A stretch of 64,000 bases of DNA from Bradyrhizobium jicamae (GTDB lineage: Bacteria > Pseudomonadota > Alphaproteobacteria > Rhizobiales > Xanthobacteraceae): positions 245,047-309,046 of the forward strand of contig NZ_JAFCJX010000007.1 in assembly GCF_018130695.1 (NCBI RefSeq). Direction: 5' to 3'. Both the position numbers and the translations under genes were made by a program. Positions 15,713 through 26,633 of this stretch are shown piece by piece; the first letter of the stretch is position 1; every line of letters starts with the position of its first letter. Below the pieces are notes generated by a model. The model made no database searches and was not told the origin of the DNA. It worked only from the letters and a program-made list of their open reading frames with translations.

Positions 15713-17701
15713 ATGCGCTTCACGCCCGAATTCCTCGACGAGCTGCGTGCCCGGCTTCCGGTCTCGGAAGTCGTGGGCCGGCGCGTCAAGCTGAAAAAGG
15801 CGGGCCGCGAGTGGAAGGGCCTGTCGCCGTTCCAGCAGGAGAAGACACCCTCATTCTTCGTCAACGACCAGAAGCAGGCGTGGTTCGACTTCTCGTCCGG
15901 GCTGAACGGCAACATCTTCGACTTCATCATGAAGACCGATGGCGTCAGCTTCATCGAGGCGGTCGAGCGGCTCGCCGGCATGGCCGGTGTGGCGATCCCG
16001 GCGGCGACGCCCGATGCGGCGCGCCACGAGCAGCGCCGCCGCACGCTGCATGACGTGATGGAGCTTGCGACCAAATTCTTCATCGACACGCTGGCCTCGC
16101 GCAACGGCGCGAAAGCGCGCGGCTATCTCGGCGATCGCGGCATCACGCCGGCGACGCAGCTGCAGTTCCGCATGGGCTACGCGCCGCCAGATCGCTTCGG
16201 GCTGAAGGAGTATCTCGGCGGGCAGGGCATCTCGACCGAGGACATGGTCGAGGCCGGGCTGCTCGTCACCGGCGAGAACGCGCCGGTGCCATACGACCGT
16301 TTCCGTGATCGCGTGATGTTTCCGATCACCGATGGCCGTGGCCGTGTCATCGCCTTCGGCGGCCGCGCGCTGGAGAAGGACGTTCCGGCGAAGTATCTGA
16401 ACTCGCCGGAAACCCCGCTGTTTCACAAGGGCGACAATCTCTACAATTTGTTCACCGCGCGGCAGGCCACGCATAACGGCGCGCAGCTGATCGTGGTCGA
16501 AGGTTACGTCGACGTCATCGCCATGGTTACCGCGGGCTTTGCCGGCAGCGTTGCGCCGCTCGGCACCGCGCTGACCGAAAACCAGCTCACGCTGCTCTGG
16601 AAGATGGCGGATGAGCCGATCCTCTGCTTCGACGGCGACCGCGCCGGCAAGAAGGCGGCTTATCGTGCGGCGGACCTTGCCCTCCCGCAGCTCAAGCCGG
16701 GAAAGAGTCTCCGCATCGCGCTGCTGCCGGAAGGGCAGGACCCCGACGATCTCGCCCGCTCCGGCGGCCGCGCCGCGATCGAGGAAGTGATCGGTGCTGC
16801 GCGACCGCTCGCCGAGATGATCTGGGCGCGCGAGATCGAGGGCGGCATGTTCGACACGCCCGAGCGGCGCGCCGCGCTGGAGGCCCGGATTGGCGAGCTC
16901 ACCAATGGCATCCGCGACGAGGTGATCCGCCGCTATTACCGCCAGGACCTGCAGGAGCGCCTGCAGCGCACGTTTGCGCCCGAGGGCGGGCGCGGCGGCT
17001 ATGGCCGCGGCCAGTATGGCGGCCGGCGCGGCGAATCACCCCGTCCGTTCACCCCCCGCGGCCCCGCCCAGAACGGCCGTTTCGGCCAGAAGGGTGCCAC
17101 CCCTAGCCTCGCCCGCGGTCCCTACCAGGCTGCGAGCCCTCAGTTGGCCAACAGCCCGATCATGCGCGGCCAGCGCAGCGCGATCTCGCGCCGGGAGGCG
17201 CTGATCCTGCAGTCCCTGATCAACCACCCCTGGCTGCTGCACGACCATCTGGAGGAGGTCGCCGCCCTCGAACTGGCCCACCCCGAGGCCCATAAGCTGC
17301 GCGCCGGCATCATCGCGGCCTTCGCCAACGACCATCACCATTCTCCCGACGCAGAGGAGCAGGCCGAGAAAATGCGGTCCGACCTCGAGGCTGGTGGATT
17401 TTCTCAAATTCTTCAAAGGGTTGAACGCGCGCTCACCACCCAGGCCGTGTGGGGCACCCAGGCTGGCGCTGCGCGGGAAGATGTTTTATCAACCTGGCGG
17501 CAACTCGTTGCCTTGCATCAGAAAACCCACGCCCTACTTAGGGAAAAGAAGGATGCCGAGCAGGCATTGGCCGAGGATTCCAGCGAGGCCAATCTGGCGT
17601 GGCTGCAGGATATCCAGGCCCGGATGGCAGAAGCCGACGGGACCGAAGCCCTGATCGAGGGCTTTGGGGAATTATCGGGCCGGTTCCAGCGTAGCGTCTG
17701 A
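15713..17701 (+). CDS. dnaG: DNA primase
   Basis: A 662-residue primase that makes RNA primers at the replication fork. The N-terminal zinc-binding domain, the catalytic TOPRIM core (VVEGYVDVIAM and CFDGDRAGKKAA, about residues 260-320) and a C-terminal helicase-binding domain (about 470-662) are recognisable. A Gly/Arg-rich low-complexity linker lies at about residues 420-460. The four zinc ligands expected from the E. coli enzyme (C40, H43, C61, C64) are S38, Q41, D59 and S62 here, so the zinc site is gone although the surrounding EKTPSF motif remains. rpoD follows, as in many bacteria. Confidence 0.95.
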   Translation: MRFTPEFLDELRARLPVSEVVGRRVKLKKAGREWKGLSPFQQEKTPSFFVNDQKQAWFDFSSGLNGNIFDFIMKTDGVSFIEAVERLAGMAGVAIPAATPDAARHEQRRRTLHDVMELATKFFIDTLASRNGAKARGYLGDRGITPATQLQFRMGYAPPDRFGLKEYLGGQGISTEDMVEAGLLVTGENAPVPYDRFRDRVMFPITDGRGRVIAFGGRALEKDVPAKYLNSPETPLFHKGDNLYNLFTARQATHNGAQLIVVEGYVDVIAMVTAGFAGSVAPLGTALTENQLTLLWKMADEPILCFDGDRAGKKAAYRAADLALPQLKPGKSLRIALLPEGQDPDDLARSGGRAAIEEVIGAARPLAEMIWAREIEGGMFDTPERRAALEARIGELTNGIRDEVIRRYYRQDLQERLQRTFAPEGGRGGYGRGQYGGRRGESPRPFTPRGPAQNGRFGQKGATPSLARGPYQAASPQLANSPIMRGQRSAISRREALILQSLINHPWLLHDHLEEVAALELAHPEAHKLRAGIIAAFANDHHHSPDAEEQAEKMRSDLEAGGFSQILQRVERALTTQAVWGTQAGAAREDVLSTWRQLVALHQKTHALLREKKDAEQALAEDSSEANLAWLQDIQARMAEADGTEALIEGFGELSGRFQRSV

Positions 17702-17792
17702 TGAAAAAATGATGCGGACGGCTGCGGCCAAATCTGCAAAAAGACTCGCCAAACCCATGGTTTGGCTGCAAAAACAGGGTTAAGCGAAACTT

Positions 17793-17810
17793 AATAGCCT
17801 CGCGGCTATT
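17793..17810. other. Small hairpin upstream of rpoD
   Basis: AATAGCC and GGCTATT form a 7-bp perfect stem around TCGC in the 246-base dnaG-rpoD gap. It could be part of the rpoD leader or an attenuator-like structure. No T-tract follows, so it is not a standard terminator. Confidence 0.4.
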
Positions 17811-17947
17811 GCAAAGGACACATCGAAGCGGATCACAGGGGTGGCGAGGTTTTGCGCCGCCCTTTGCGCGTCGAGAGTAACTCTTCAGATCTGTGCGAGA
17901 TGCGCGTGCACGCCATCTCGCATGAGCGCGTTTCGGGAGCTTAGTGA

Positions 17948-20086
<2,139 letters not shown>

Positions 20087-20108
20087 TTGCGGAGGACGAT
20101 CCAAAGCA

Positions 20109-20140
20109 AAACGGCGGGCCGAAAGCCCGCCGTTTTTTGT
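20109..20140 (+). terminator. Rho-independent terminator of rpoD
   Basis: ACGGCGGGC and GCCCGCCGT form a 9-bp stem around a short CGAAA loop, followed by TTTTTTG. It lies 24 bases after the rpoD stop. Confidence 0.9.
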
Positions 20141-20444
20141 TTTGTGAGGGCACTGCCCACGTCTCACGCCAGCGCCCGTGGCCACCCCTCTCCCCCAACC
20201 CTCCCCCGCAAGGGGGGAGGGAGCCGGACATGCGTGCTCACCTTGCGTCGTGACGCGACAACATTTGTCGTGTCGACGAATGTTTCGAATGCTTGAAGCG
20301 ATCGTAGTAATGGACGCACCGGCGGAAGGGCTCCCTCCCCCCTTGCGGGGGAGGGTTGGGGAGAGGGGTGCCGCTTGCTCCGTGGCCGATTGCGCAGAAG
20401 GATGATCCGTGGCCTCGTGGATGCACGAAAGCGTCGCGCAAGCG
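20141..20444. repeat. Gene-free gap with large inverted repeat
   Basis: CCCTCCCCCGCAAGGGGGGAGG around 20197-20222 and its inverse around 20331-20354 are arms of a roughly 190-base palindromic element (about 20183-20371). The arms themselves fold. They share the CTCCCxCxxGCGGGGGAGG theme with elements at 43437, 46874 and 63505. No gene is seen here. Confidence 0.65.
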
Positions 20445-20681
20445 CTACTTCTTCTTCACCCCAACCCGCTCGATCCGCTTGATCTCCAGCACCGGCTTGC
20501 CCGACTTCTCCGCGATCTCGCGGTCCTGCTCCATGATGTAGCCGCGCGCGGGCTCGTCGCCGTCGAGGCCGCCGAGCAACTCGGTGGGCACGCGGCGGTT
20601 GGAGCGCTGGCTGTCGTCTTCATAGACGACGTTGAAGAAGGCGAATTCGCCTTTGGGATTGGTTCCGGGCTTCTTGGGCAT
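20445..20681 (-). CDS. Small conserved hypothetical protein
   Basis: A 78-residue product starting MPKKPGTNPKGEFAFFNV, with a Lys-rich C-terminal tail (VGVKKK). Codon use and the charged, non-repetitive sequence suggest a real gene. An upstream extension is open but has no protein-like character, so the ATG at 20681 is preferred. I do not recognise the function; no signal peptide or membrane segment is present. Confidence 0.6.
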   Translation of the reverse strand: MPKKPGTNPKGEFAFFNVVYEDDSQRSNRRVPTELLGGLDGDEPARGYIMEQDREIAEKSGKPVLEIKRIERVGVKKK

Positions 20682-20838
20682 GCGCGGCTTGTCCTCGATC
20701 GGGGGCCGCAAGTCAAAGCAAATCGCGCGCGATTTTGGGCTGACCAGCGTTGCAGGCGAAAGCCCTTGCGCAACCCTCGCCTCCAGTTTGGAGCGCGCTC
20801 TCGACGCCGCGCGCACCTGCACCTAAGCTTCCAGCCGC

Positions 20839-21219
20839 ATGCCCGTTCCCCAACTCACCGTCTGGTACAACACGCGCTGCCCGGTCTGCGATGCCGGCAT
20901 CGACTGGCAGCGCAACAAACTGCTCGCCGCCGTCCGCGCCGGCAGCATCGCCTTCAAGGACATCAATGAGCAGCCCGACGCGCTCACAGCCCATGGCGCG
21001 ACGCTCGACGACATCCGCCGCCGCCTGCATGCCACCGACGAGGCCGGCCGGCTGATCGTCGGCGCCGATGTCGCGATCGCGATCTGGCGGCGCACGCCCG
21101 GCGAAGGCTGGATTGCCGCCTTGCTCGGCAATCGCCTGGTCCTTCCGCTGACCCGCTTTGTGTACGATCGTTTCGCCGATGTTCTTTTCGCCTGGAACAA
21201 ACGAAACAATCGCTGGTGA
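20839..21219 (+). CDS. DCC-family thiol-disulfide oxidoreductase-like protein (DUF393)
   Basis: A 126-residue protein beginning with a thioredoxin-like strand and a CxxC pair (C14 and C17 in YNTRCPVCDAGI), which defines the DUF393/DCC group. The family is annotated as thiol-disulfide oxidoreductase-like, but substrates are not known. The C-terminal half has a hydrophobic segment (LLGNRLVLPLTRFVYDRFADVLF) that could contact membrane. Confidence 0.8.
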   Translation: MPVPQLTVWYNTRCPVCDAGIDWQRNKLLAAVRAGSIAFKDINEQPDALTAHGATLDDIRRRLHATDEAGRLIVGADVAIAIWRRTPGEGWIAALLGNRLVLPLTRFVYDRFADVLFAWNKRNNRW

Positions 21220-21371
21220 AACGCGCGCGCAATAACGAAGCCTTATGCGGACGTCGCGTGCGCGCAAACATTTTTCATCGCATCGTCACGTTGTCGCTTG
21301 CGCGAGCGCGCGCAACTCGCGTATGAGGCGCTTCCCGCTATTTTACAACCTGCCATTTCGAGCCGCCGTTG

Positions 21372-21782
21372 ATGTCCGACACCACTCCCGAGGCCAACAA
21401 GGCCCTCGTGCTCGCGCACTACGACGCCGTCACCAACGGCCACGATCCCGATGCGATCCGCGCGCAGCTCGCACCGAATTTCTTCGATCACGCGGCGGAA
21501 AAGAAGATGAGCGCCGACGAGGTGATCGCGCATTCGGCCGCGATGCACGCGACCTTCGCCAACCTCTCGGCGGTCGCCGAATGCCTGGTCGCCGAACGCG
21601 ACATCGTCTCCGGCCGCTTCATCTGGCGAGGCCTGCACAAGGGTCCGTGGAACGGCATTGCGCCGACCGGCAAGCATGTCGAGTTCCGCGGCATGACGTT
21701 CTGGCGCATCCAGGACGGCAAGATCGCGGAGAGGTGGGCCGAGATCGATTTTGCGGGGCTAGAGCGGCAGCTCAAGGGGTAG
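21372..21782 (+). CDS. SnoaL-like (NTF2 fold) ester cyclase-type protein
   Basis: A 136-residue protein with the SnoaL-like pattern: an N-terminal helix ending in NGHDPDAI, then APNFFDHAA, a central VSGRFIWRGLHKG strand and the C-terminal FWRIQDGKIAERWAEID. The fold serves polyketide cyclases, dehydratases and many proteins of unknown role. The DUF2442 gene starts two bases after its stop. Confidence 0.75.
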   Translation: MSDTTPEANKALVLAHYDAVTNGHDPDAIRAQLAPNFFDHAAEKKMSADEVIAHSAAMHATFANLSAVAECLVAERDIVSGRFIWRGLHKGPWNGIAPTGKHVEFRGMTFWRIQDGKIAERWAEIDFAGLERQLKG

Positions 21783-21784
21783 CG

Positions 21785-22051
21785 ATGCTCAAGGTCGCGA
21801 AAATCAATCATCTCGGCGGGCACCGCGTGCATGCGGTGTTCAGCGACGGCATGGCGGGTGACTACGATTTTGCAGCGACCATCAGTCAAGGCGGCCCCAT
21901 GGCTGAGCCGCTGCGAGATCCTGCTTTTTTTGCCCGCGTCTTCCTTGAGGACGGTGCGCCGACTTGGCCCAATGGTTATGATGCGGCACCCGGCTGGCTG
22001 CGGCGCGAGATCGAAGCCAGCGGGACATTGCAGCGTGAGGCCGCGGCCTGA
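21785..22051 (+). CDS. DUF2442 domain protein
   Basis: An 88-residue protein with the DUF2442 pattern (VHAVFSDGMAGDYDF, ending WPNGYDAAPGWLR). The family is often encoded next to a DUF4160 protein in what look like toxin-antitoxin-type pairs, but no such partner is here. It starts two bases after the SnoaL-like gene, so co-transcription is likely. Confidence 0.75.
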   Translation: MLKVAKINHLGGHRVHAVFSDGMAGDYDFAATISQGGPMAEPLRDPAFFARVFLEDGAPTWPNGYDAAPGWLRREIEASGTLQREAAA

Positions 22052-22140
22052 CGGCAGGCCGGGCTTTGCGGCGAAGCTCTCATCAAAATCTGCACATCCG
22101 CGCCCGTATTCGACCGTGATCCGCCGGCATCCTTCGCCGC

Positions 22141-23118
22141 GTGCATCACCCTCTCGACCGCCTACCCAACAGCTCCAGGTCCATCCCCAGCGCCGCCGCG
22201 AACTGGGCGCCGCTGCGCCGCTTCATCGCCGGCGAGGCGCGGCTTGGCCGCCTCATGGCGCAGCGCGGCTGGACCGCGGCGCCATACGAGTTCTTCCGCT
22301 TCGGCGTGAAGCAGGCCTGGGCCTGCCTGTTCGCTGCTGTTGCGATCGGCCTGATGATCGCGACATGGCAGTTCTATCCAAAGGGAGCGCCGCTGGCGCG
22401 CTACGACTTCCTGCTGCTCGGCATGGTCGCCGTGCAGGTCGCGATGCTCGCGGGCAAGCTCGAGACATGGGAGGAAGCAAAGGTCATCCTGATCTACCAC
22501 ATCGTCGGCACCGCGATGGAGATCTTCAAGACCTCGGTCGGCTCCTGGATCTATCCCGAGCCGAACTTTTTCCGGATCGCCGGTGTGCCGCTGTTCTCCG
22601 GCTTCATGTATTCCTGCATCGGCAGCTACATCGCGCGCTGCTGGCGGCTGTTCGATTTCGAGTTCACCGGGCACCCGCGCCGCCTCGGCCTGATCGCGCT
22701 CAGCGTCGCGATCTACATCAATTTCTTCAGCCACCATTACATCTGGGATTTGCGCTGGCTGCTGTTCGCCTGGGCCGGCTGGCTGTTCCTGCGCGCCCGC
22801 GTCCATTTCCGCGTCTGGCACCGCCACCGCACGATGCCGCTGCTGCTCGGCCTCGTGCTGGTGTCGCTGTTCATCTGGTTCACCGAGAACATCGGCACGT
22901 TCACAAAAACCTGGCTCTATCCGTCGCAGAAGCTCGGCTGGTCGCTGGTCTCGATCGACAAGCTCGGCTCGTGGTTTCTGCTGCTGATCATCAGTTACAC
23001 GCTGGTGAGCCTGGTCAATGCGCCACGGGTGAGGGAGCTACGAGAGCGGCAGACTGACACACGGAGGGCCAGCGGGCCGCTCGCGAAGGTCACATCCCCG
23101 GCGTCATCAACGTTTTGA
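22141..23118 (+). CDS. DUF817 family integral membrane protein
   Basis: A 325-residue protein with about eight hydrophobic segments and conserved polar motifs for the family (KLETWEEAKVILIYHIVGT, EIFKTSVGSWIYPEPN, GFMYSCIGSYIARCWRL). The function is unknown. The GTG at 22141 is the likely start; the first 30 residues are polar and of low conservation. Confidence 0.75.
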   Translation: MHHPLDRLPNSSRSIPSAAANWAPLRRFIAGEARLGRLMAQRGWTAAPYEFFRFGVKQAWACLFAAVAIGLMIATWQFYPKGAPLARYDFLLLGMVAVQVAMLAGKLETWEEAKVILIYHIVGTAMEIFKTSVGSWIYPEPNFFRIAGVPLFSGFMYSCIGSYIARCWRLFDFEFTGHPRRLGLIALSVAIYINFFSHHYIWDLRWLLFAWAGWLFLRARVHFRVWHRHRTMPLLLGLVLVSLFIWFTENIGTFTKTWLYPSQKLGWSLVSIDKLGSWFLLLIISYTLVSLVNAPRVRELRERQTDTRRASGPLAKVTSPASSTF

Positions 23119-23177
23119 CTGTTCCGTTTTCGCCATGGCATGATCCCCGCGTCACGCAACGCGAAAGGGAATCACGC

Positions 23178-23984
23178 ATGCTCAGGTGTCGGTTGGCGGT
23201 CTTCATCGGCGCCTTGCTGCTGTCCACTCCCTCCCACGCCGCCCGCTGCGGCGGCAATTTCAACTCCTTCGTCCAGAACATCTCTGCCGAGGCCGCCGCT
23301 TCCGGCATTTCGCAGGATGTGATCTCGCAGGCGCTCGGTGGCGTGCAGCAGGATGCGGGCGTGCTGGCGTTCGACCGGCGGCAGCGCGGCACGTTCACCA
23401 AGACGTTCGAGCAATATGTCTCGACCCGCGTCGGGCCCGGGCGGATCAATGCGGGCCGCGCGATGCTGCAGCGGCATGCGGCGCTGCTGTCGCAGGTCGA
23501 GGCGAAGTATGGCGTGCCCCGGCAGATCCTGGTCGCGATCTGGGGGCTGGAGACCGATTTCGGCAAGGGCGACATGGGCAAGCTGCCGGTGTTTCGCGTG
23601 CTCGTCACCATGGCGCATGATTGCCGCCGCACCGACCTGTTCCAGGGCGAGCTGCTCGCGGCGCTGAAGATCGTGCAGCGCGGCGATCTGCGGCTGAGCG
23701 ACATGATCGGCGCCTATGCCGGCGAGATCGGCCAGACGCAATTTTTGCCGTCGTCCTACATCAAGTATGGCGTCGATTTTGACGGCAACGGCCATGTCGA
23801 TCTGCGCCACTCCGTGCCCGACGTGCTGGCTTCGACCGCGAACCTGCTGCACACCAACGGCTTCAAGATGGGGGCTCCTTACGGCGAGGGCACCGCCAAT
23901 TTCGAGGCGATGCGCGAGTGGAACAGAGCGGTGATCTACCGCAAGACGATCGGGTATTTTGCGGATCAGTTGATGGGGCGGTGA
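23178..23984 (+). CDS. Lytic murein transglycosylase (MltB/SLT_2 type)
   Basis: A 268-residue exported enzyme that would cleave peptidoglycan glycan strands to 1,6-anhydro ends. The signal peptide is about residues 1-22 (ending SHA). The catalytic glutamate is E125 in WGLETDFGKG. The family motif GEIGQTQFLPSSYIKYGVDFDG and a C-terminal NAFGW-like region are seen. The ATG at 23178 has AAAGGGA 8-14 bases upstream. Confidence 0.85.
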   Translation: MLRCRLAVFIGALLLSTPSHAARCGGNFNSFVQNISAEAAASGISQDVISQALGGVQQDAGVLAFDRRQRGTFTKTFEQYVSTRVGPGRINAGRAMLQRHAALLSQVEAKYGVPRQILVAIWGLETDFGKGDMGKLPVFRVLVTMAHDCRRTDLFQGELLAALKIVQRGDLRLSDMIGAYAGEIGQTQFLPSSYIKYGVDFDGNGHVDLRHSVPDVLASTANLLHTNGFKMGAPYGEGTANFEAMREWNRAVIYRKTIGYFADQLMGR

Positions 23985-23989
23985 CGGAT

Positions 23990-24080
23990 GCGTAGGGCGG
24001 ATTAGCGCAACGGGCGTAATCCGCCGTTCTTTGCCGCGACACACGATCGGCGGATTACGCTTCGCTAATCCGCCCTACGC
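23990..24080. repeat. Palindromic intergenic element (GTAGGGCGGATTAGCG type)
   Basis: The outer arms GCGTAGGGCGGATTAGCG (23990-24007) and CGCTAATCCGCCCTACGC (24063-24080) are exact inverses. An inner pair, GGCGTAATCCGCCG and CGGCGGATTACGC, folds inside. This is a MITE/REP-like element of a type I associate with Bradyrhizobium. It ends 20 bases before the FRG-domain gene. Confidence 0.85.
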
Positions 24081-24100
24081 GTTTGCGATTGGGGGTGTCC

Positions 24101-24973
24101 ATGGAAACCATCGGCAGCCAGAAGATCTGGTCGTATTTCGATCGCAGGCGAACCTGCCGGATCGCGACCAATACGGAGGTGCGCAAGGCGGCCGGCCACG
24201 AGGTCGGCTCCTATGTCGATCTCGCCCGGAAGATCGCCGAGCTGCAGTTTCGCAACCGCGATTACGTGCTGCTGTTTCGTGGCCAGACCAACGACTATCG
24301 CAACATCAAGCGCAACACCTCGATCAAGCCGAGCCTGTTCCGGCCGAGGGGCACGGGCAATCCCAATCAGAGCACCCTGATCAATCGATTCCTGCGATTG
24401 CAGGCGGCCGAAGACATCCTGCTCCGGCGCTACCAGAAACCGCTGCTCGGGATCGACCGGATGCAGCGCCATCGCATCCTGCGCTGGTCGATCCTGCAGC
24501 ACTACGAGGTCTGTCTGACCCCGCTGCTCGACGTCACGCATTCGATCCGTATTGCGGCCTCCTTCGCCTCGCTGAAGAAGGGCGACCAGCTGGCTGACAA
24601 GGCCTACATCTATGTGCTGGGCGTCCCGAACATCAGCGGCGCGGTCACCGCCAGCGCGGAGGCGGGGCTGCAGATCGTCCGCCTCTCCAGCGTCTGTCCG
24701 CCCTCGGCGATGCGGCCGCACATCCAGGAAGGATATCTCCTGGGCGAGTATCCGGAGATCGCGGCCTATGCGCAGAAGGCGAACTACTACCCCTACGAGA
24801 TCGATTTCGGCTTGCGGTTGATCGCGAAATTTTCCTTCGAGCCGAAACGCTTCTGGACCGATCCCAACTTTCCGCGCGTTCCGCACGATGCCCTCTATCC
24901 CGGCGACAAGAAGGACGTGCTGAACGAGCTGATGCTCAAGGTGACGCAGGAGCTCGGCGGCAGCTCGGTCTAG
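24101..24973 (+). CDS. FRG domain protein
   Basis: A 290-residue protein whose middle carries the FRG motif (YVLLFRGQTNDY at about residues 60-71), then IKPSLFRP and a HYEVCLTPLLDVTHSIRIAASFA block typical of the family. FRG domains occur in proteins near defence and mobile loci, but no reaction is established. No membrane segment or signal peptide is present. The gene is bracketed by palindromic repeats at 23990 and 25014 and has no operon partner. Confidence 0.8.
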   Translation: METIGSQKIWSYFDRRRTCRIATNTEVRKAAGHEVGSYVDLARKIAELQFRNRDYVLLFRGQTNDYRNIKRNTSIKPSLFRPRGTGNPNQSTLINRFLRLQAAEDILLRRYQKPLLGIDRMQRHRILRWSILQHYEVCLTPLLDVTHSIRIAASFASLKKGDQLADKAYIYVLGVPNISGAVTASAEAGLQIVRLSSVCPPSAMRPHIQEGYLLGEYPEIAAYAQKANYYPYEIDFGLRLIAKFSFEPKRFWTDPNFPRVPHDALYPGDKKDVLNELMLKVTQELGGSSV

Positions 24974-25013
24974 GGCCGGCGGGCGCAACCATACCCGCGC
25001 GCATCTCCCCATC

Positions 25014-25136
25014 GTCGTCTTGGCGAAAGCCAGGACCCATTACCCCAACTGTGCGTTGTTGCGCGACGCTGGGGCCCCAGCCCCTCACCAATTGAATTCG
25101 GTGGTAATGGGTCCTGGCTTTCGCCAGGACGACGGA
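25014..25136. repeat. Long inverted repeat (GGCGAAAGCCAGGACCCATTACC type)
   Basis: CGTCGTCTTGGCGAAAGCCAGGACCCATTACC at 25014-25045 matches, inverted, the stretch around 25105-25136, apart from a small difference. The roughly 60-base centre is unrelated. It separates the convergent FRG and SDR genes and could act as a transcript-end hairpin as well as a repeat. Confidence 0.8.
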
Positions 25137-25160
25137 GGTTAGCTGCCAGGACGAGGGCAG

Positions 25161-26015
25161 CTATTTAGCGATCGCCCCCACCTTCGCCGTTGCCTTGTCG
25201 ATCTGCCGCTGCAGCACCTTCCAATAGGTCCCCGGGCGAAACCGCTGCAGGAGATCCATGAACCGCGCATCGTTGCCGATCAGGACGCGCGGCGCGTTGT
25301 TCTCGATTGCAGCGATGATGCGCTCTGCGGCCGCCGCCGGCGTGGTCTTCGCCAGCGCGTCGAACCGTTCGATCGATTGCGCCCGGCGGGCATTGTCGGT
25401 GACACCTGTGCCGGTGCGCGAGTTGCGGGCGATGCTGGTGGCGACGCCGCCGGGATGCACGACCGTCAGCTTGACTGGACTGCCGGCGACCGCGAGCTCA
25501 TGGCGCAGGCTTTCGGAGAAGCCGCGCACCGCGAACTTCGCCGCGCAATAGGCGGTCTGGCCGGGCGGGGCGACGATGCCGAAGATCGAGGAGATGTTGA
25601 CGATATGCGCCGCGCGCTGCCGCGAAAGGATCGGCAGGAAGGCGCGGGTGCCGTGCACCGTGCCCCAGAAATTGATGTTGAACAGCCACTCCATCTGCGC
25701 CTGCTCGATCTCGCCGAACTGGCCGAGCAGGGCGACGCCGGCATTGTTGATGACGATGTTGAGCGCGGGATGCGCGCTGCCTGCCGCTTGCGCAAACGCT
25801 TCGATCTGCTCGGGCGCGCCGACGTCGAGGCGATGCACGGTGACCTTGCGCCGATGGGCCCTGGCGATGTCAGCGGCGACCGCCTGCAGCCCGGCTTCGT
25901 CGCGGTCGGCCAGCGCCAGATCGCAGCCGCGCGCGGCAAGCTCGAGCGCGAGCGCGCGGCCGATGCCGCTGGCCGCGCCGGTCAGGGCAGCGGCGGATCC
26001 AGAGATGGCGGTCAT
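25161..26015 (-). CDS. Short-chain dehydrogenase/reductase (SDR) family oxidoreductase
   Basis: A 284-residue NAD(P)-dependent enzyme with the classical Rossmann features: TGAASGIGRA cofactor loop, NNAGVA, and catalytic Ser-Tyr-Lys with NISSIFG and YCAAKFA. The Asp in LALADRD after beta-2 suggests preference for NAD over NADP. A C-terminal extension (residues 235-284) includes a Lys-rich amphipathic tail. The substrate is not clear. Confidence 0.85.
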   Translation of the reverse strand: MTAISGSAAALTGAASGIGRALALELAARGCDLALADRDEAGLQAVAADIARAHRRKVTVHRLDVGAPEQIEAFAQAAGSAHPALNIVINNAGVALLGQFGEIEQAQMEWLFNINFWGTVHGTRAFLPILSRQRAAHIVNISSIFGIVAPPGQTAYCAAKFAVRGFSESLRHELAVAGSPVKLTVVHPGGVATSIARNSRTGTGVTDNARRAQSIERFDALAKTTPAAAAERIIAAIENNAPRVLIGNDARFMDLLQRFRPGTYWKVLQRQIDKATAKVGAIAK

Positions 26016-26172
26016 GTCGGTTCAGCTCCTCGAATGATTGTGCAGGACGGGACGGAAAGTCGTGCGGTTCCCCATTTTTCTCAAATTGGAACCGAACCAT
26101 CCAGCGATTTTAGGCATTTTATCCGCGTGACTTTTTGCAACCCCGAACCATCGATTGAAGGGAGGCACACAA

Positions 26173-26574
26173 ATGGGCCAGTCAAAACCCTATCGTGCGA
26201 AGGCGTTGGTGGTGGAAGACGATCCGATGCAGCGTGAGATGATCGGTTTGTTGCTTGAAGAGAGTGATTTCGACGTGATCGAGTGCGAGAGCGCGGAGGC
26301 GGCCGAACTCGTATTGCAGGATGCCGGCGGCAGCGTCGTGCTGATGATGACCGACGTCGAGCTCGCCGGCCACATGACCGGCGTCGAGCTCGCCCATGTC
26401 GCGCGGAAGTACAATCCCGATCTCGACGTCATCGTCACCTCGGGCAAGCCGCTGCGCGAGAGACTGCCGGATGGCACCGTGTTCTGGCCCAAGCCATGGG
26501 CGCCGCTGGACGTGATCCGGGTCGCAGAGACCAAGGTGTCGGCGATGCATGAGGGAGGCCGGCGGCTCTCATAA
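26173..26574 (+). CDS. Single-domain response regulator
   Basis: A 133-residue receiver domain with no output domain. The acidic pocket is E15-D16-D17, the phospho-accepting residue is D61 (MMTDVELAG), the switch is T89/S90 and the conserved lysine is K107 (WPKPW). It is therefore competent to be phosphorylated. GGAGGC precedes the ATG at 26173 by five bases. No histidine kinase is adjacent, so it is an orphan in this window. Confidence 0.85.
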   Translation: MGQSKPYRAKALVVEDDPMQREMIGLLLEESDFDVIECESAEAAELVLQDAGGSVVLMMTDVELAGHMTGVELAHVARKYNPDLDVIVTSGKPLRERLPDGTVFWPKPWAPLDVIRVAETKVSAMHEGGRRLS

Positions 26575-26633
26575 CGAAGTTGTCAGCACGTGCGCTGCTT
26601 CCGCCGGTTGGGCCGCCATGATATTTCCGGGCG

